Notes under the pieces: model-generated
Seen by the model: only the letters and a program-made list of their open reading frames with translations
What the model was told of the DNA's origin: nothing
Databases searched by the model: none
Part shown: piece by piece, positions 45,158 through 53,211 of the stretch
Numbering within the stretch: position 1 is the first letter of the stretch
Layout of the letters: every line of letters begins with the position of its first letter
DNA from: Yoonia vestfoldensis SKA53
GTDB lineage: Bacteria > Pseudomonadota > Alphaproteobacteria > Rhodobacterales > Rhodobacteraceae
DNA: 64,000 bases
Direction of reading: 5' to 3'
Assembly: GCF_000152785.1 (NCBI RefSeq)
Contig: NZ_CH672414.1
Coordinates: 1 to 64,000, forward strand
Program-made: the position numbers and the translations under genes

Positions 45158-46273
45158 TTAGAACGGGATTTGAAACCGCTCCGGATTAGGCGGTGGATCA
45201 TACCGGTCGGGAAAGGCTTCGTGCAGCGCGTAGCGCCCGTAGTCCGTGAGCCGCGTACCACGGGCGTCCTTTTCTATCATCCCGTCTTTCGCAAGCTTTT
45301 GGATGACTTTGTTGGCTTTTCCCGCCGAGCAGCCAACCTTGGCTGCTATAGCACGTTGAGTGGGTATTTTTTGCGATTCAGCGACAACGCGAAGAACCAT
45401 AATATCATCGCTCACCTCGAAGGCTGCGTGGTCGACACTGAATGCCAACTTGCCATCAGCGTCCTCATCAAGAACAGCGACGAAGTTGGCATTCTCCGGC
45501 GCACGCCCACGGATTTTCGAGAAACTCAATTCAAAGTTGGCGCCTTGGTGGAAGATAGCGCCCCCTTCGGGTTTCTTGAGTTCAATGACGTAGTCCATCG
45601 GGACCTCGATGATCGACGCACCGCGCTGTTTCCCAGCTTTGTTGGTATGGTGAACGACTAACACGGCGTATGTGCTGTGGCGCAACTTCACCAAGAAATC
45701 GACCAGACTTTGCGTCTCAGTGTTGGAGTTTTCGTCCACGCCGCGCCGCAACGTTGACAGATTATCCAAGATGATCAGCCCGGGCCTGCGGCCCTCAGCC
45801 TCCAACGCGTTAAGCATTGCCTCAATCTGGCTTTGCTCTGTCCGGTCATCTAGGCAGACTGGACGACCTTCTTGGTAGAGCTCTTCGCTCGGGAGGATGT
45901 CGAGGCTGTCCAGCTCCTGACCGCCGCTTAGCGCCTTTATGCGATCGCGGATGTCGATCGTTTGCATTTCGCCATCGACATAGAGCACCCGTGTTTGCTG
46001 GTGGATCTTCCAGCCGAGAAACACACCTTGCCCAGTTGAGATGGCAACACCGAGTGCGAGGGAAAACCACGACTTCCCAATGCCACGCGGCGCGACGACC
46101 ATGCCGAAACTTGAACGGGGCATGAAGGTCGAGAGCAACATTTGTTTCGGGGGCATGTCCCGTTTCATCAGCTCAGTCGCGCTGACGACGAACGGAAAAA
46201 GGTTTCGGGGAGGCGGGGCCTGGTTTGGCATCGCCTGCGCGAGAAGTTCTTGTAACTGGCTATTCTCTGTCAT
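45158..46273 (-). CDS. RepA-like AAA/RecA-fold ATPase (element replication)
   Basis: 371 residues from the ATG at 46273 (ATGA overlap with the prim-pol gene). Walker A is APRGIGKS, and Walker B is LIILDNLSTL near residue 180. The order and spacing resemble the hexameric RepA/KaiC-like helicases of plasmids and phage satellites. The C-terminal 80 residues form a winged helix (IPTQRAIAAKVGCSAGKANK) that could bind the adjacent iterons. It probably unwinds the element origin with the primase upstream. Confidence 0.82.
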   Translation of the reverse strand: MTENSQLQELLAQAMPNQAPPPRNLFPFVVSATELMKRDMPPKQMLLSTFMPRSSFGMVVAPRGIGKSWFSLALGVAISTGQGVFLGWKIHQQTRVLYVDGEMQTIDIRDRIKALSGGQELDSLDILPSEELYQEGRPVCLDDRTEQSQIEAMLNALEAEGRRPGLIILDNLSTLRRGVDENSNTETQSLVDFLVKLRHSTYAVLVVHHTNKAGKQRGASIIEVPMDYVIELKKPEGGAIFHQGANFELSFSKIRGRAPENANFVAVLDEDADGKLAFSVDHAAFEVSDDIMVLRVVAESQKIPTQRAIAAKVGCSAGKANKVIQKLAKDGMIEKDARGTRLTDYGRYALHEAFPDRYDPPPNPERFQIPF

Positions 46274-47052
46274 TTCCGCAACTCCCGCTTCAGGATTGAA
46301 CAAAAAACCTCATCAACCTCTTTCAAAATAAGCGGCTCTGTCATGAGCGTTTTGTTCATGTGATGGGCGAGATCGTGAACTTCCTGAGGGGAATAGACTT
46401 TCAGCAAGTAGCCGATGCGCGATGCGAGCTCACTGTTGCGTTGGCCTGTGACGATTGGGGTAGTGAGCCGTTCCCCAACGTCCGAGCGTGTGTATCCGTT
46501 GGTTGTTTGGGTTCCACTCGAGGGGGTCGCGGCGTAGATCAGCCTCTTTAAATCAGCCGGCATGGGTGCAGGCCGCCACGTAAAACCAGATACGCTGTGA
46601 TCCCAGCGGTACATGCCCTTCTGGGACGTGCTGCCAAAACTGATAGCATTCGCGCCACTGCCGCGGATGTCGATGCCCGGCCCGAGCTTCCCGACGGATG
46701 AGGGCAGACCCTCTGAACCGGTACGAAAATACAGATGAATTCCGCCCGACGGTGTTCGAACCAACATCGTCGGGGGCAAGTCATCAATCAGGCCACGCAA
46801 AGTTTCGATCCCGTTTACACCTCCTTTCACATCGAGATCGACGACAGTGACGCCGTTAATTGGGCCCGTTGGGATGGCGGTCATAGCATTCGGGAAATTC
46901 CCGAACAGTTCCTCGATGCCCGCCTTGTCATTGGTGGCTCTTCCGAAGGGATCTTTCACGCATGGCTTTTTCTGCTGGTTTGACGGAAAAACGCGATAGC
47001 CAGTTGTGCCTGCAACCATCAGTGCGACTTCGAGGGGTGTCATGTCGCTCAT
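46270..47052 (-). CDS. prim-pol domain DNA primase/polymerase
   Basis: 260 residues from the ATG at 47052. The N-terminal prim-pol pattern is clear: GYRVFPSNQQKKPCVKDPF, the D-x-D acidic pair in VVDLDVKGG near residue 80, RTPSGGIHLYFR near 105, and GIDIRGSGANAI. It makes primers for element replication. It overlaps both neighbours by 4 nt, so AlpA, the unknown protein, prim-pol and RepA-like ATPase form one operon. Confidence 0.87.
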   Translation of the reverse strand: MSDMTPLEVALMVAGTTGYRVFPSNQQKKPCVKDPFGRATNDKAGIEELFGNFPNAMTAIPTGPINGVTVVDLDVKGGVNGIETLRGLIDDLPPTMLVRTPSGGIHLYFRTGSEGLPSSVGKLGPGIDIRGSGANAISFGSTSQKGMYRWDHSVSGFTWRPAPMPADLKRLIYAATPSSGTQTTNGYTRSDVGERLTTPIVTGQRNSELASRIGYLLKVYSPQEVHDLAHHMNKTLMTEPLILKEVDEVFCSILKRELRK

Positions 47053-47651
47053 GCTGCGTCCCTCCCTAACAGAGTGGCCCAATCGTCTGGTGACAGCTCC
47101 ATGATATCGCGGTTGGTGAAGGTGCCACCGTTGAGCTGTTGGAGCGACATCGCCAAGCTGGCGCGCTGAAAACCGATCACGGTTTCACCCGCTGTCGAAA
47201 ACAGCGCCCAGCTGTCGTCTGGCACAAGAACGATGCTTGGATCCTTCGTCCGCATGCCTAGAGGAAAACCAAAGGGGGACTTTATCACCACTGTGTCGAT
47301 GAGCGTTATCCGGCCCGCGGCAAGGTCGACCGTTTTTGTGCGTGTCACGAGATACCTATCTGGGTCGAAGAAGCGTCTTGCGAGTTCCGAGGGACGATCC
47401 ACGCCGACCGGTACGTTTCGAAGCAGGATCGCAAGGCCTTTTGAGCTACTCCGTAGCCCGACCAAACCCTTCTTGTGACGCTTAAAGTCGCGCACCATTT
47501 GGGCCTCGCTTTGAGCGGGCGCACCTTGTGAAAGGGGTGCTACCCCTGGCAGACATGCCGCAGGGAAGGCTCCTGACCAGTCATAGGCCTGCTGTGCAGC
47601 GGCAATCAGTGCTGCCTTTGTCTGTTTAGACATCATGAAAACTTCAGACAT
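47049..47651 (-). CDS. hypothetical protein of the element replication operon
   Basis: 200 residues from the ATG at 47651, which overlaps the AlpA stop by 8 nt. No family was recognised. The C-terminal half is mixed alpha/beta (ITLIDTVVIKSPFGFPLG, IVLVPDDSWALFSTAG). There is no signal peptide or membrane segment. By position it may help replication, excision or regulation of the element. A frame upstream of 47651 lies inside alpA and is not used. Confidence 0.6.
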   Translation of the reverse strand: MSEVFMMSKQTKAALIAAAQQAYDWSGAFPAACLPGVAPLSQGAPAQSEAQMVRDFKRHKKGLVGLRSSSKGLAILLRNVPVGVDRPSELARRFFDPDRYLVTRTKTVDLAAGRITLIDTVVIKSPFGFPLGMRTKDPSIVLVPDDSWALFSTAGETVIGFQRASLAMSLQQLNGGTFTNRDIMELSPDDWATLLGRDAA

Positions 47652-47865
47652 CGGAGCCCCCTTCCTTGTTGGAAGAGAGCCATGCTTCGAGATCACTCTC
47701 GCGCCAGCCGACGATGCGTTCGCTGACGGCGATACGCGGCGGCATGCGGCCCTCACGGTGCAGATTGCGGACATGCCGCGTGCTGCAGCCCAAAAGTTCG
47801 GCTACCTCATCGATGCGAAGTAGAGGGCTGATTGGGCGGTTTACGCCTGTATTAATACTGGACAT
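47644..47865 (-). CDS. AlpA-family helix-turn-helix (excisionase-like) regulator
   Basis: 73 residues with the MerR-like HTH of AlpA/excisionase proteins (LLRIDEVAELLGCSTRHVRNLHREGRMPPRIAV, split around ST, then GWRESDLEAWL). These proteins activate int genes or direct excision of integrative elements and satellites. It is the first gene of the replication operon. A small hairpin sequesters its ribosome binding site. Confidence 0.85.
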   Translation of the reverse strand: MSSINTGVNRPISPLLRIDEVAELLGCSTRHVRNLHREGRMPPRIAVSERIVGWRESDLEAWLSSNKEGGSDV

Positions 47866-47871
47866 TTTTTT

Positions 47872-47897
47872 CTCCTGTCCGTTGGCGGGGGCAGGAG
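47872..47897 (-). promoter_or_regulatory. hairpin covering the alpA ribosome binding site
   Basis: On the minus strand CTCCTG (47897-47892) pairs with CAGGAG (47877-47872). The second arm is the Shine-Dalgarno sequence, 6 nt (all A) before the ATG at 47865. Folding would hide the site and throttle AlpA translation. Confidence 0.5.
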
Positions 47898-48342
47898 TCT
47901 GATCTATGCACGTGGCAGGCTGACGTCCTACCCCGGTTGCGATGGGGGCTGGAGGAACGCTGCAAACTGTCGTTTTTAAGAAATATCCAGCCCTCGGTGG
48001 GGGACTTCAGACATCTACGCTTGCCCTAGATTGTCAGAGTCTTGAGCTGGTTCTTGCGGAACCACGTGGTCTTGCGAGGCAATCACGCCTCTGGCTAGAT
48101 TCAACGGCCAAGCAGCTTAACCAGGGACGCTCTGCCGCCCCACGCTGCTAATGCGAAAAATACAGAAATAACAGGATAGGTCAATATAGAAGATGGAGCG
48201 CGAACTCACTCGAACTAATAGGTTAGTTTTCAGATGCTTGGACGAGATAACCCATTGTTCCTCGGAGGACCAAGGACCACCTACCTCTACAGCGTGGTCC
48301 GAGAAACGAAGCAGCCTTGAGCACAGGAGACGCCCACGCTCA
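47898..48342. other. intergenic stretch without a recognised gene
   Basis: 445 bases between alpA and the antitoxin gene. It should carry the alpA operon promoter on its left side. A GGACCAAGGACCA repeat word sits near 48269, related to the repeats at 43.2-44.6 kb. No coding sequence is supported. Confidence 0.5.
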
Positions 48343-48666
48343 CTACGCGCCGTTCAGCGCTGCGAGGGCAGCCTCTGGCGCACGGTCCAATATCTTGAGG
48401 AGCGCCTTTGCAGGGCCGGTCGGATAGCGCTTGCCTTGCTCCCAGTTCCGAAGTGTGTCGATAGGAACGTCAAGCTTTGTGGCCAATTGGACCTGCGTCA
48501 GGCCTAGCCGCCTTCGGATCTGGCGCGCGTAATCGCCTGCATCGGCAAGCGCAGCCAGATCGTCCTCTAGCATATGGCGTTTGATTTCCGCCTCAGTGGT
48601 GGCGTCAACCCGCGAGACATCAATACGCCCTGCTGGGGCTGCGCCGTCAGTTTTGTAAACGCCCAT
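48343..48666 (-). CDS. XRE-family antitoxin (partner of BrnT-like toxin)
   Basis: 107 residues. The C-terminal half is an XRE helix-turn-helix (RRRLGLTQVQLATKLDVPIDT, read in two parts, then LRNWEQGKRYPTG). The N-terminal part probably contacts the toxin. It overlaps the toxin gene by 20 nt, downstream of it, in the toxin-first order typical of BrnT systems. Usual BrnA antitoxins are ribbon-helix-helix proteins, so this is a variant partner. Confidence 0.8.
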   Translation of the reverse strand: MGVYKTDGAAPAGRIDVSRVDATTEAEIKRHMLEDDLAALADAGDYARQIRRRLGLTQVQLATKLDVPIDTLRNWEQGKRYPTGPAKALLKILDRAPEAALAALNGA

Positions 48667-48922
48667 ATCGTTTCACCTCTCTTTGGTTGGCCTTCCGCGC
48701 CGAGATAATCCTGAACCGTCCACCGCGTTGAGTAAATACCACCACGAACAACCGTCCGGTAACGGTGCCATAAACTTGGTAGCGGACTTCCCCATAGATC
48801 ATGCGGTCATCGGGCAACACAGTCCGGCCTGGATCGAAGAACACTTGCGTTGCATAAGCAAAGTCAAAGCCCCGCTGCCGAAGGCATGCCTCACTTTTAT
48901 CGTCATCCCATTCGAACTCCAT
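48647..48922 (-). CDS. brnT: BrnT-family RNase toxin
   Basis: 91 residues matching BrnT: MEFEWDDDKSEACLRQRGFD at the start, FFDPGRTV near 27, and GRFRIISARKANQREVKRY at the end with the catalytic Arg/His-type residues. BrnT is a RelE-like ribonuclease. It forms a module with the XRE antitoxin and probably stabilises the integrative element. Confidence 0.85.
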   Translation of the reverse strand: MEFEWDDDKSEACLRQRGFDFAYATQVFFDPGRTVLPDDRMIYGEVRYQVYGTVTGRLFVVVFTQRGGRFRIISARKANQREVKRYGRLQN

Positions 48923-49013
48923 GCCCTAAAGTAGGCCATTGAACGACTGCATTCAAGTGGGATTACTCGGCGTTATCGCTTGGCCATTTGACAACCGGAA
49001 TGCCAAATCAAAC

Positions 49014-50150
49014 AGGCCGGACATTTCTGCCCAGCCTGTCTGCTGTCATGGTCGCGTTGCAGGGCGCACGGCTATAGCTTCAGCACAGCCGACCTTCGAT
49101 GACATCGCCATGTGACCCCATCCCGAGCGTGGCGGCCATGGCGGCGGTCCCAATGTTGGACGCGTCCAGCAGCGTCTCTTGGGTCAGGTGCGCGTAGCGT
49201 TGCGTAGTCTTGATCTGCGTGTGGCCCAAAAGCTTCTGGACCTCATAAATGGAACGGCCGTTGTTGATCAGCAGGCTGGCGAAGGTGTGCCGCAGATCGT
49301 GCATGCGAACATCTGGCAAACCTGCTCTCCTGCGTGCTGTGTCCCATGCGTAATAAATATGGACATAGGGTTTGCCGGTCTTGGGGTTCCCGAAGATATA
49401 CTGGGAGCGTGATACGCCCTGCATCTGGTGCAGTACCGCCATAGCCCCGTCGTTAAGGGGGAGATGGCGGGCATAGCCGGACTTGGTGTCAGGTATCCGC
49501 CACTTCCCCGTTGTCAGGTTTATGTCCTGCCATGTCGCATGCAGGACTTCGTTGCGCCGCGCCCCTGTTAACAGCAAAAAGGCTACGACATGTTTGAGCA
49601 TCGTGTTCTGCGAACTGCAGATTTCGGCATAAAGCCGTGCCATCTCGTCTGCCCTGACATACCGCTCTTTTTTGTTGTTCTCCTTGAGCAGACGAACCCC
49701 ATGTGTCGGATTCTCCTTCACGCCGGCGATCTTCCAGTCGCGCCATGCCGTGTTGAACATATACCGCAGCAAGATGAGCCGACGATTCACCGACCCAGGC
49801 GCTGCGCCAGCCTTCAAGCCAGCTTGCTGCATGCTAAGTACATCCTCCGTGGTGATCTCATCTAGATGTTTCTTGCCGAACGCGGGGATGAGGTGGGTGC
49901 GGATCAACGTCTCGTCTGTTTTCCATGACCGCTTGTTGGCCTGAGAGAACGGCATGTAGCTGTTCCAAGCGAAGGCCTCGAAGGTCGGGACCAGTTTCTT
50001 GCCAGCCCTCTCCTTGAGCGGGTCGACCCCCATCGCGATCTTGTTGCGCATCCTCTCGCACAATGTCCGAGCCTGAGGCAGGGTCACATCACCAGCATCG
50101 GCCAGCTTGATGTAGCGCGTCTTGCTGCGATCATCGGAGTAGCGCAGGTA
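49014..50150. repeat. inverted repeat arm, partner at 60985-62133
   Basis: Almost all of integrase 1 plus about 65 nt beyond its stop is nearly identical, including synonymous sites, to the reverse complement of integrase 3 and its tail. The similarity breaks abruptly near codon 38 of each gene. The arm is about 1.14 kb. Confidence 0.85.
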
Positions 50151-50285
50151 ATAGGTCCGTCCACCTGAGATCCGCACTTCGAGCGCGAGGCCCTTTGCGC
50201 GTCGATCAAAGAAAACTTCCTTCCGTTTTGAGTCTGGACAGACTACGGTAGCCACCAAGGTGGATGTCAGTTCAACTGCGGGCAT
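49080..50285 (-). CDS. tyrosine recombinase/integrase 1
   Basis: 401 residues. The N-terminal arm-binding domain (1-90) is of the P4/DUF4102-like kind, and a core-binding domain follows. The catalytic domain carries Arg in LTGARRNEVL near 250, HDLRHTFASLL, and HTQIKTTQRYAH with the nucleophilic Tyr. The first 38 residues differ from integrase 3, while the rest is nearly identical. It is divergent from an XRE gene across a 57-bp region with a perfect palindrome. It is probably the integrase of the element to its left (AlpA to HGGxSTG protein) and could act on the junction at 50746. Confidence 0.9.
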   Translation of the reverse strand: MPAVELTSTLVATVVCPDSKRKEVFFDRRAKGLALEVRISGGRTYYLRYSDDRSKTRYIKLADAGDVTLPQARTLCERMRNKIAMGVDPLKERAGKKLVPTFEAFAWNSYMPFSQANKRSWKTDETLIRTHLIPAFGKKHLDEITTEDVLSMQQAGLKAGAAPGSVNRRLILLRYMFNTAWRDWKIAGVKENPTHGVRLLKENNKKERYVRADEMARLYAEICSSQNTMLKHVVAFLLLTGARRNEVLHATWQDINLTTGKWRIPDTKSGYARHLPLNDGAMAVLHQMQGVSRSQYIFGNPKTGKPYVHIYYAWDTARRRAGLPDVRMHDLRHTFASLLINNGRSIYEVQKLLGHTQIKTTQRYAHLTQETLLDASNIGTAAMAATLGMGSHGDVIEGRLC

Positions 50286-50317
50286 TGTAGTCCCCTATGA
50301 TTTTGAAAGTATATATA

Positions 50318-50332
50318 TGACTTTAATAGTCA
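50318..50332. promoter_or_regulatory. palindrome TGACT-TTAAT-AGTCA in the integrase/XRE divergent region
   Basis: A perfect 5-5-5 inverted repeat in the 57-bp gap between integrase 1 and the XRE gene. It is a natural operator for the XRE protein, which would then repress both integrase and itself. A related pair TAGTCT-GATA-AGACTA lies at 50725-50740. Confidence 0.6.
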
Positions 50333-50342
50333 CGAGGGACTG

Positions 50343-50636
50343 ATGTCAAGCAGAACAGACGAGATGAAGATATCGATCGTATTGCGGGCTGCTAGGTCTG
50401 GTTTAGGTATATCGCAAGCTGATCTGGCATCGGAGCTGGGCGTATCGCAGTCGACGATAACCCGGTGTGAACGAGGCGCAGGCTCGTTCCCAGCCAATAT
50501 CCTGCTACGCGCCATCAGCTTCTTCAGGGCGCATGATATTGATATTACTGGCGTTCTTGAGGACAACCCAACCGTTGTCTTCAGGTCGCAGATGTTTGAG
50601 ACGCTCGAGAAGAATAGAGAGACATCGCCCGATTGA
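50343..50636 (+). CDS. XRE-family HTH regulator (integrase 1 side)
   Basis: 97 residues with an HTH at about 12-65 (LRAARSGLGISQADLASELG, VSQSTITRCERGAGSFPAN). A short C-terminal strand region follows. It is homologous to the XRE protein at 60445-60846, which holds the same place beside integrase 3. It is divergent from integrase 1 and ends about 90 nt before the headless surface-protein junction. It probably controls the integrase and perhaps transcription across the junction. Confidence 0.82.
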   Translation: MSSRTDEMKISIVLRAARSGLGISQADLASELGVSQSTITRCERGAGSFPANILLRAISFFRAHDIDITGVLEDNPTVVFRSQMFETLEKNRETSPD

Positions 50637-50724
50637 TCTGGCGACGATCTGCGATCGCGAAGCAAGATGGCGAAAGCAAATCAGCACCTACCAACCAAGG
50701 TATTTGGGTCATACGTAGGTACAG

Positions 50725-50740
50725 TAGTCTGATAAGACTA
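50725..50740. promoter_or_regulatory. palindrome TAGTCT-GATA-AGACTA before the cassette B junction
   Basis: A perfect 6-4-6 inverted repeat just upstream of the junction. It shares AGTC/GACT half-sites with the palindrome between integrase 1 and the XRE gene, so it may be a second operator of that XRE protein. Confidence 0.5.
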
Positions 50741-50745
50741 ATTCA

Positions 50746-50779
50746 GTCGCTAAGTGACTCGTAAGACTCACTTTTCTGG
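50746..50779 (+). other. recombination junction B (candidate att/core site)
   Basis: GTCGCTAAGTGACTC (50746-50760) and TCACTTTTCTGG (50768-50779) are shared exactly and without gaps with the junction at 60365-60398. Inside is an inverted repeat AAGTGA-N10-TCACTT with a spacer that differs between the two copies (CTCGTAAGAC here). This is the shape of a tyrosine-recombinase crossover site. The surface-protein frame opens right after the TGA contained in it. Confidence 0.6.
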
Positions 50780-50877
50780 GAAGCCGATTCTGTTCGCTCA
50801 CTACAAGTACTGACACAGTAGCCGGTGGTACAGGCGACGATACAATCTCCGGCGCACGGGTCGATACCCTGCTAACT

Positions 50878-52983
50878 TTGAATACCGGCGATACCATCGA
50901 CGGTGGCGCTGGTACGGACACATTGTCCGCTACTTTGAGCGGTGGCCTTGCTACCAGCACGATCACAAACGTTGAAAATCTTGTTTTGACAGACCTAGCG
51001 GCAGGAGAGGTCGTATTTTCGACTTCTTCGGCCACATATATCTCGGGTGTGCAGAGCGTTAAGTATGTCCAGTCCGCTGGCGACATTACTTTGACGCGAA
51101 TTGTTGATGCGGCGTCGGTGACATTGGAAAACGTCGTTGATGACGTGACTATCACGTTTGCTGACACGGTGCTTGCTGGCACGAACGACACATTCACCCT
51201 TAACGTAAGCGGGTTCGTCCTGGCGGGTGGCGACGGCTTCGAAAATATTGATGTAGGGTCGGTTTCAGATACTGACGGTGACATTGAAACGCTGGTGATC
51301 AATGCAACTGGTGCAGCGTCAGACTTTAACGATCTGGACTCTGCTTTTGTTGAAGTTTCGACCGTGACTGTAACAGGTTCTGCATCTGTAGACTTTGGCG
51401 CAACGGCTGCATTTACTTCATTGGCGACCTTTAACTCTTCTGCATCGACAGGTGGCATGACGCTTCTCCTTGGTGCGGATGGCGTCTCCGGTACAACAAA
51501 CGCGAAGACGCTCACGTTTGGAGCTGGTGCCGACGCACTGGATCTGGGTGTGCTTGCACCGGCAGATATCGGTGTGTTGACAGTCGACATGGGTGCTGGT
51601 GCCGACACTGTCGACCTTGATGATTATGCTGACACTACAATGATAATCTCTGGTGGTGAAGGAACGGACACGCTCGTTTCTGCTGCTGTGATTACTGCAG
51701 CTAATGCGACTACTATTTCAGGTTTTGAAACTTTCGAGCTTGGTGCAAACGCAGGCACTCAGGTGATGTCGGATCTTGCCACCGGCAATACTTTTACGAC
51801 ACTGACTGCTGGTGCAGCAACCACGACTTTCACTAATGTTGGTGCTGCTGTGACAACGTTCAACCTGAAGGGTGGCGTCGCGACAACAGCTGCTACGTTG
51901 ACCAAGCTGATTGATGGATCGGCAGACAGCCTCACTGTGAAAGCCACAACCGCAGACGCAGGGTTGACGGGCGATCTCTCGATTGATGAAATTGAAACTG
52001 TGACCTTCGACTCCTCTGCTTTTAATCTCGTCGTTGCTGGCGACATCACGTCCACAGATTTGACTTCGGTAACTTTGGTCGGCACCAACTTGATTACGCT
52101 CGGTGCTAATGGAACTAAAGAGTTTAGCTCGACTAAGATTGCAACACTAAACGCAACTGGTGTAACTGGCACAGAGGCGGTGAATGTTTTCGCAATCAAT
52201 AACACCGTTGCGATGACCGTAACTGGTCCAGCTTCTACTGGAACATTCACCCTCGACACGGGTTCTGGTGCTGACATAATCACTGCTGGTAGTGGTATTT
52301 TGGATGTTGATGCCGGTGCAGGCGATGATACCATCACTGGTGGTGCCTTGGCTGACGTTCTTGAGGGTGAAGCGGGTAACGATACGATCACCGGTGGTGA
52401 AGGTGCTGACTACATTGGTGGTGGCGCAGGTGTCGATACTATAACACTGACTGAGACGACAGTTCTTGCTGACGAAGTGGAGCTTTCTGTTGGCGCCGCA
52501 AACTATGACAATATCATTGGGTTTGATTTCGGCGGAACTGCAACTGATGATAATCTCTCAGCATTGGATGCAACGTTTGCGTGGTTGGGTGTCGGCGCAG
52601 CCACTAACAATGACGGTGCAGTTGCTCTTTCAACCGGTGCATCAATCAAGGCAGCAGAAGTTGCCGACGACAACGCGACAGTCTTGACTATCTCTACTAA
52701 TGTCGCTGGTGGCACTTTCGCAGCGTTTATGGCTGGAACAATGACCGAAGCAACAATGGAAGCAAATGTTATTACGGCACTTGGTTTGACAGGAGCAATG
52801 TCAACGACTGATGTGATTATGGTACTAGTCGACGATGGTACGCACACTGGCGTGTTCAAATTCACCGGTGCTGACGCAGCAACTGACGACGCTGTTGACG
52901 CCGCTGAAATTGAAATCATGGCAGTGCTGAATGGTGTATCTGATGCAACCTCCATTCTTGCTGCTGATGTTCTGTTCGCCTAA
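50878..52983 (+). CDS. headless RTX/beta-strand-repeat surface protein (cassette B)
   Basis: 701 residues from a TTG at 50878. The frame is open from 50758, directly after the junction stop codon. The body resembles the locus A protein in type (short beta strands, GAGDDTI/GEAGNDTI/GEGADYI RTX repeats near 480-530, secretion-signal-like end ILAADVLFA). The helical head, lipobox-like segment and Pro linker are missing, and no good ribosome binding site or promoter precedes the frame. It is probably silent unless joined to a head elsewhere. Calling it a 5'-truncated gene is as defensible as calling it a gene. Confidence 0.75.
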   Translation: MNTGDTIDGGAGTDTLSATLSGGLATSTITNVENLVLTDLAAGEVVFSTSSATYISGVQSVKYVQSAGDITLTRIVDAASVTLENVVDDVTITFADTVLAGTNDTFTLNVSGFVLAGGDGFENIDVGSVSDTDGDIETLVINATGAASDFNDLDSAFVEVSTVTVTGSASVDFGATAAFTSLATFNSSASTGGMTLLLGADGVSGTTNAKTLTFGAGADALDLGVLAPADIGVLTVDMGAGADTVDLDDYADTTMIISGGEGTDTLVSAAVITAANATTISGFETFELGANAGTQVMSDLATGNTFTTLTAGAATTTFTNVGAAVTTFNLKGGVATTAATLTKLIDGSADSLTVKATTADAGLTGDLSIDEIETVTFDSSAFNLVVAGDITSTDLTSVTLVGTNLITLGANGTKEFSSTKIATLNATGVTGTEAVNVFAINNTVAMTVTGPASTGTFTLDTGSGADIITAGSGILDVDAGAGDDTITGGALADVLEGEAGNDTITGGEGADYIGGGAGVDTITLTETTVLADEVELSVGAANYDNIIGFDFGGTATDDNLSALDATFAWLGVGAATNNDGAVALSTGASIKAAEVADDNATVLTISTNVAGGTFAAFMAGTMTEATMEANVITALGLTGAMSTTDVIMVLVDDGTHTGVFKFTGADAATDDAVDAAEIEIMAVLNGVSDATSILAADVLFA

Positions 52984-53005
52984 CGCTCCATAGTTTTGCT
53001 GCAGT

Positions 53006-53025
53006 CCTGCCCCTTCGGGGGCAGG
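53006..53025 (+). terminator. hairpin after the cassette B surface protein
   Basis: CCTGCCCC, a TTCG loop and GGGGCAGG (53006-53025), followed by TTATCTTATC. It matches in position the terminators of loci A and C. Confidence 0.8.
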
Positions 53026-53156
53026 TTATCTTATCGAGATCTAACCTTACCAAACATCATCCTCGATGTTGAAACGATTTATGTCATCCAGCATTCGCTT
53101 GCTGTAAAACGCATTAGGCACCGATTGTTTCTGAGTTTGGTCCTCTCATGGTAAGT

Positions 53157-53187
53157 GAAAAGCCCCGTGCGAAAGTACGGGGTTTTT
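53157..53187 (+). promoter_or_regulatory. conserved hairpin upstream of sapC, cassette B
   Basis: GCCCCGT and ACGGGG (53162-53182) flanked by AAAA and TTTTT. It is the same element as at 41499 and 58246. Its flanks are also conserved with cassette C (CTCATGGTAAGT just before it). Confidence 0.6.
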
Positions 53188-53211
53188 CTGTAAGAATATG
53201 TTAGGAAGAAT

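Noticed and set aside
50755-50757. Readthrough or recoding of the TGA in front of headless body B to give a longer protein
   Set aside because: Further in-frame stops lie just upstream (TAG at 50716 and 50725), and no selenocysteine-type structure was seen. The same TGA in copy C is simply part of the shared junction.
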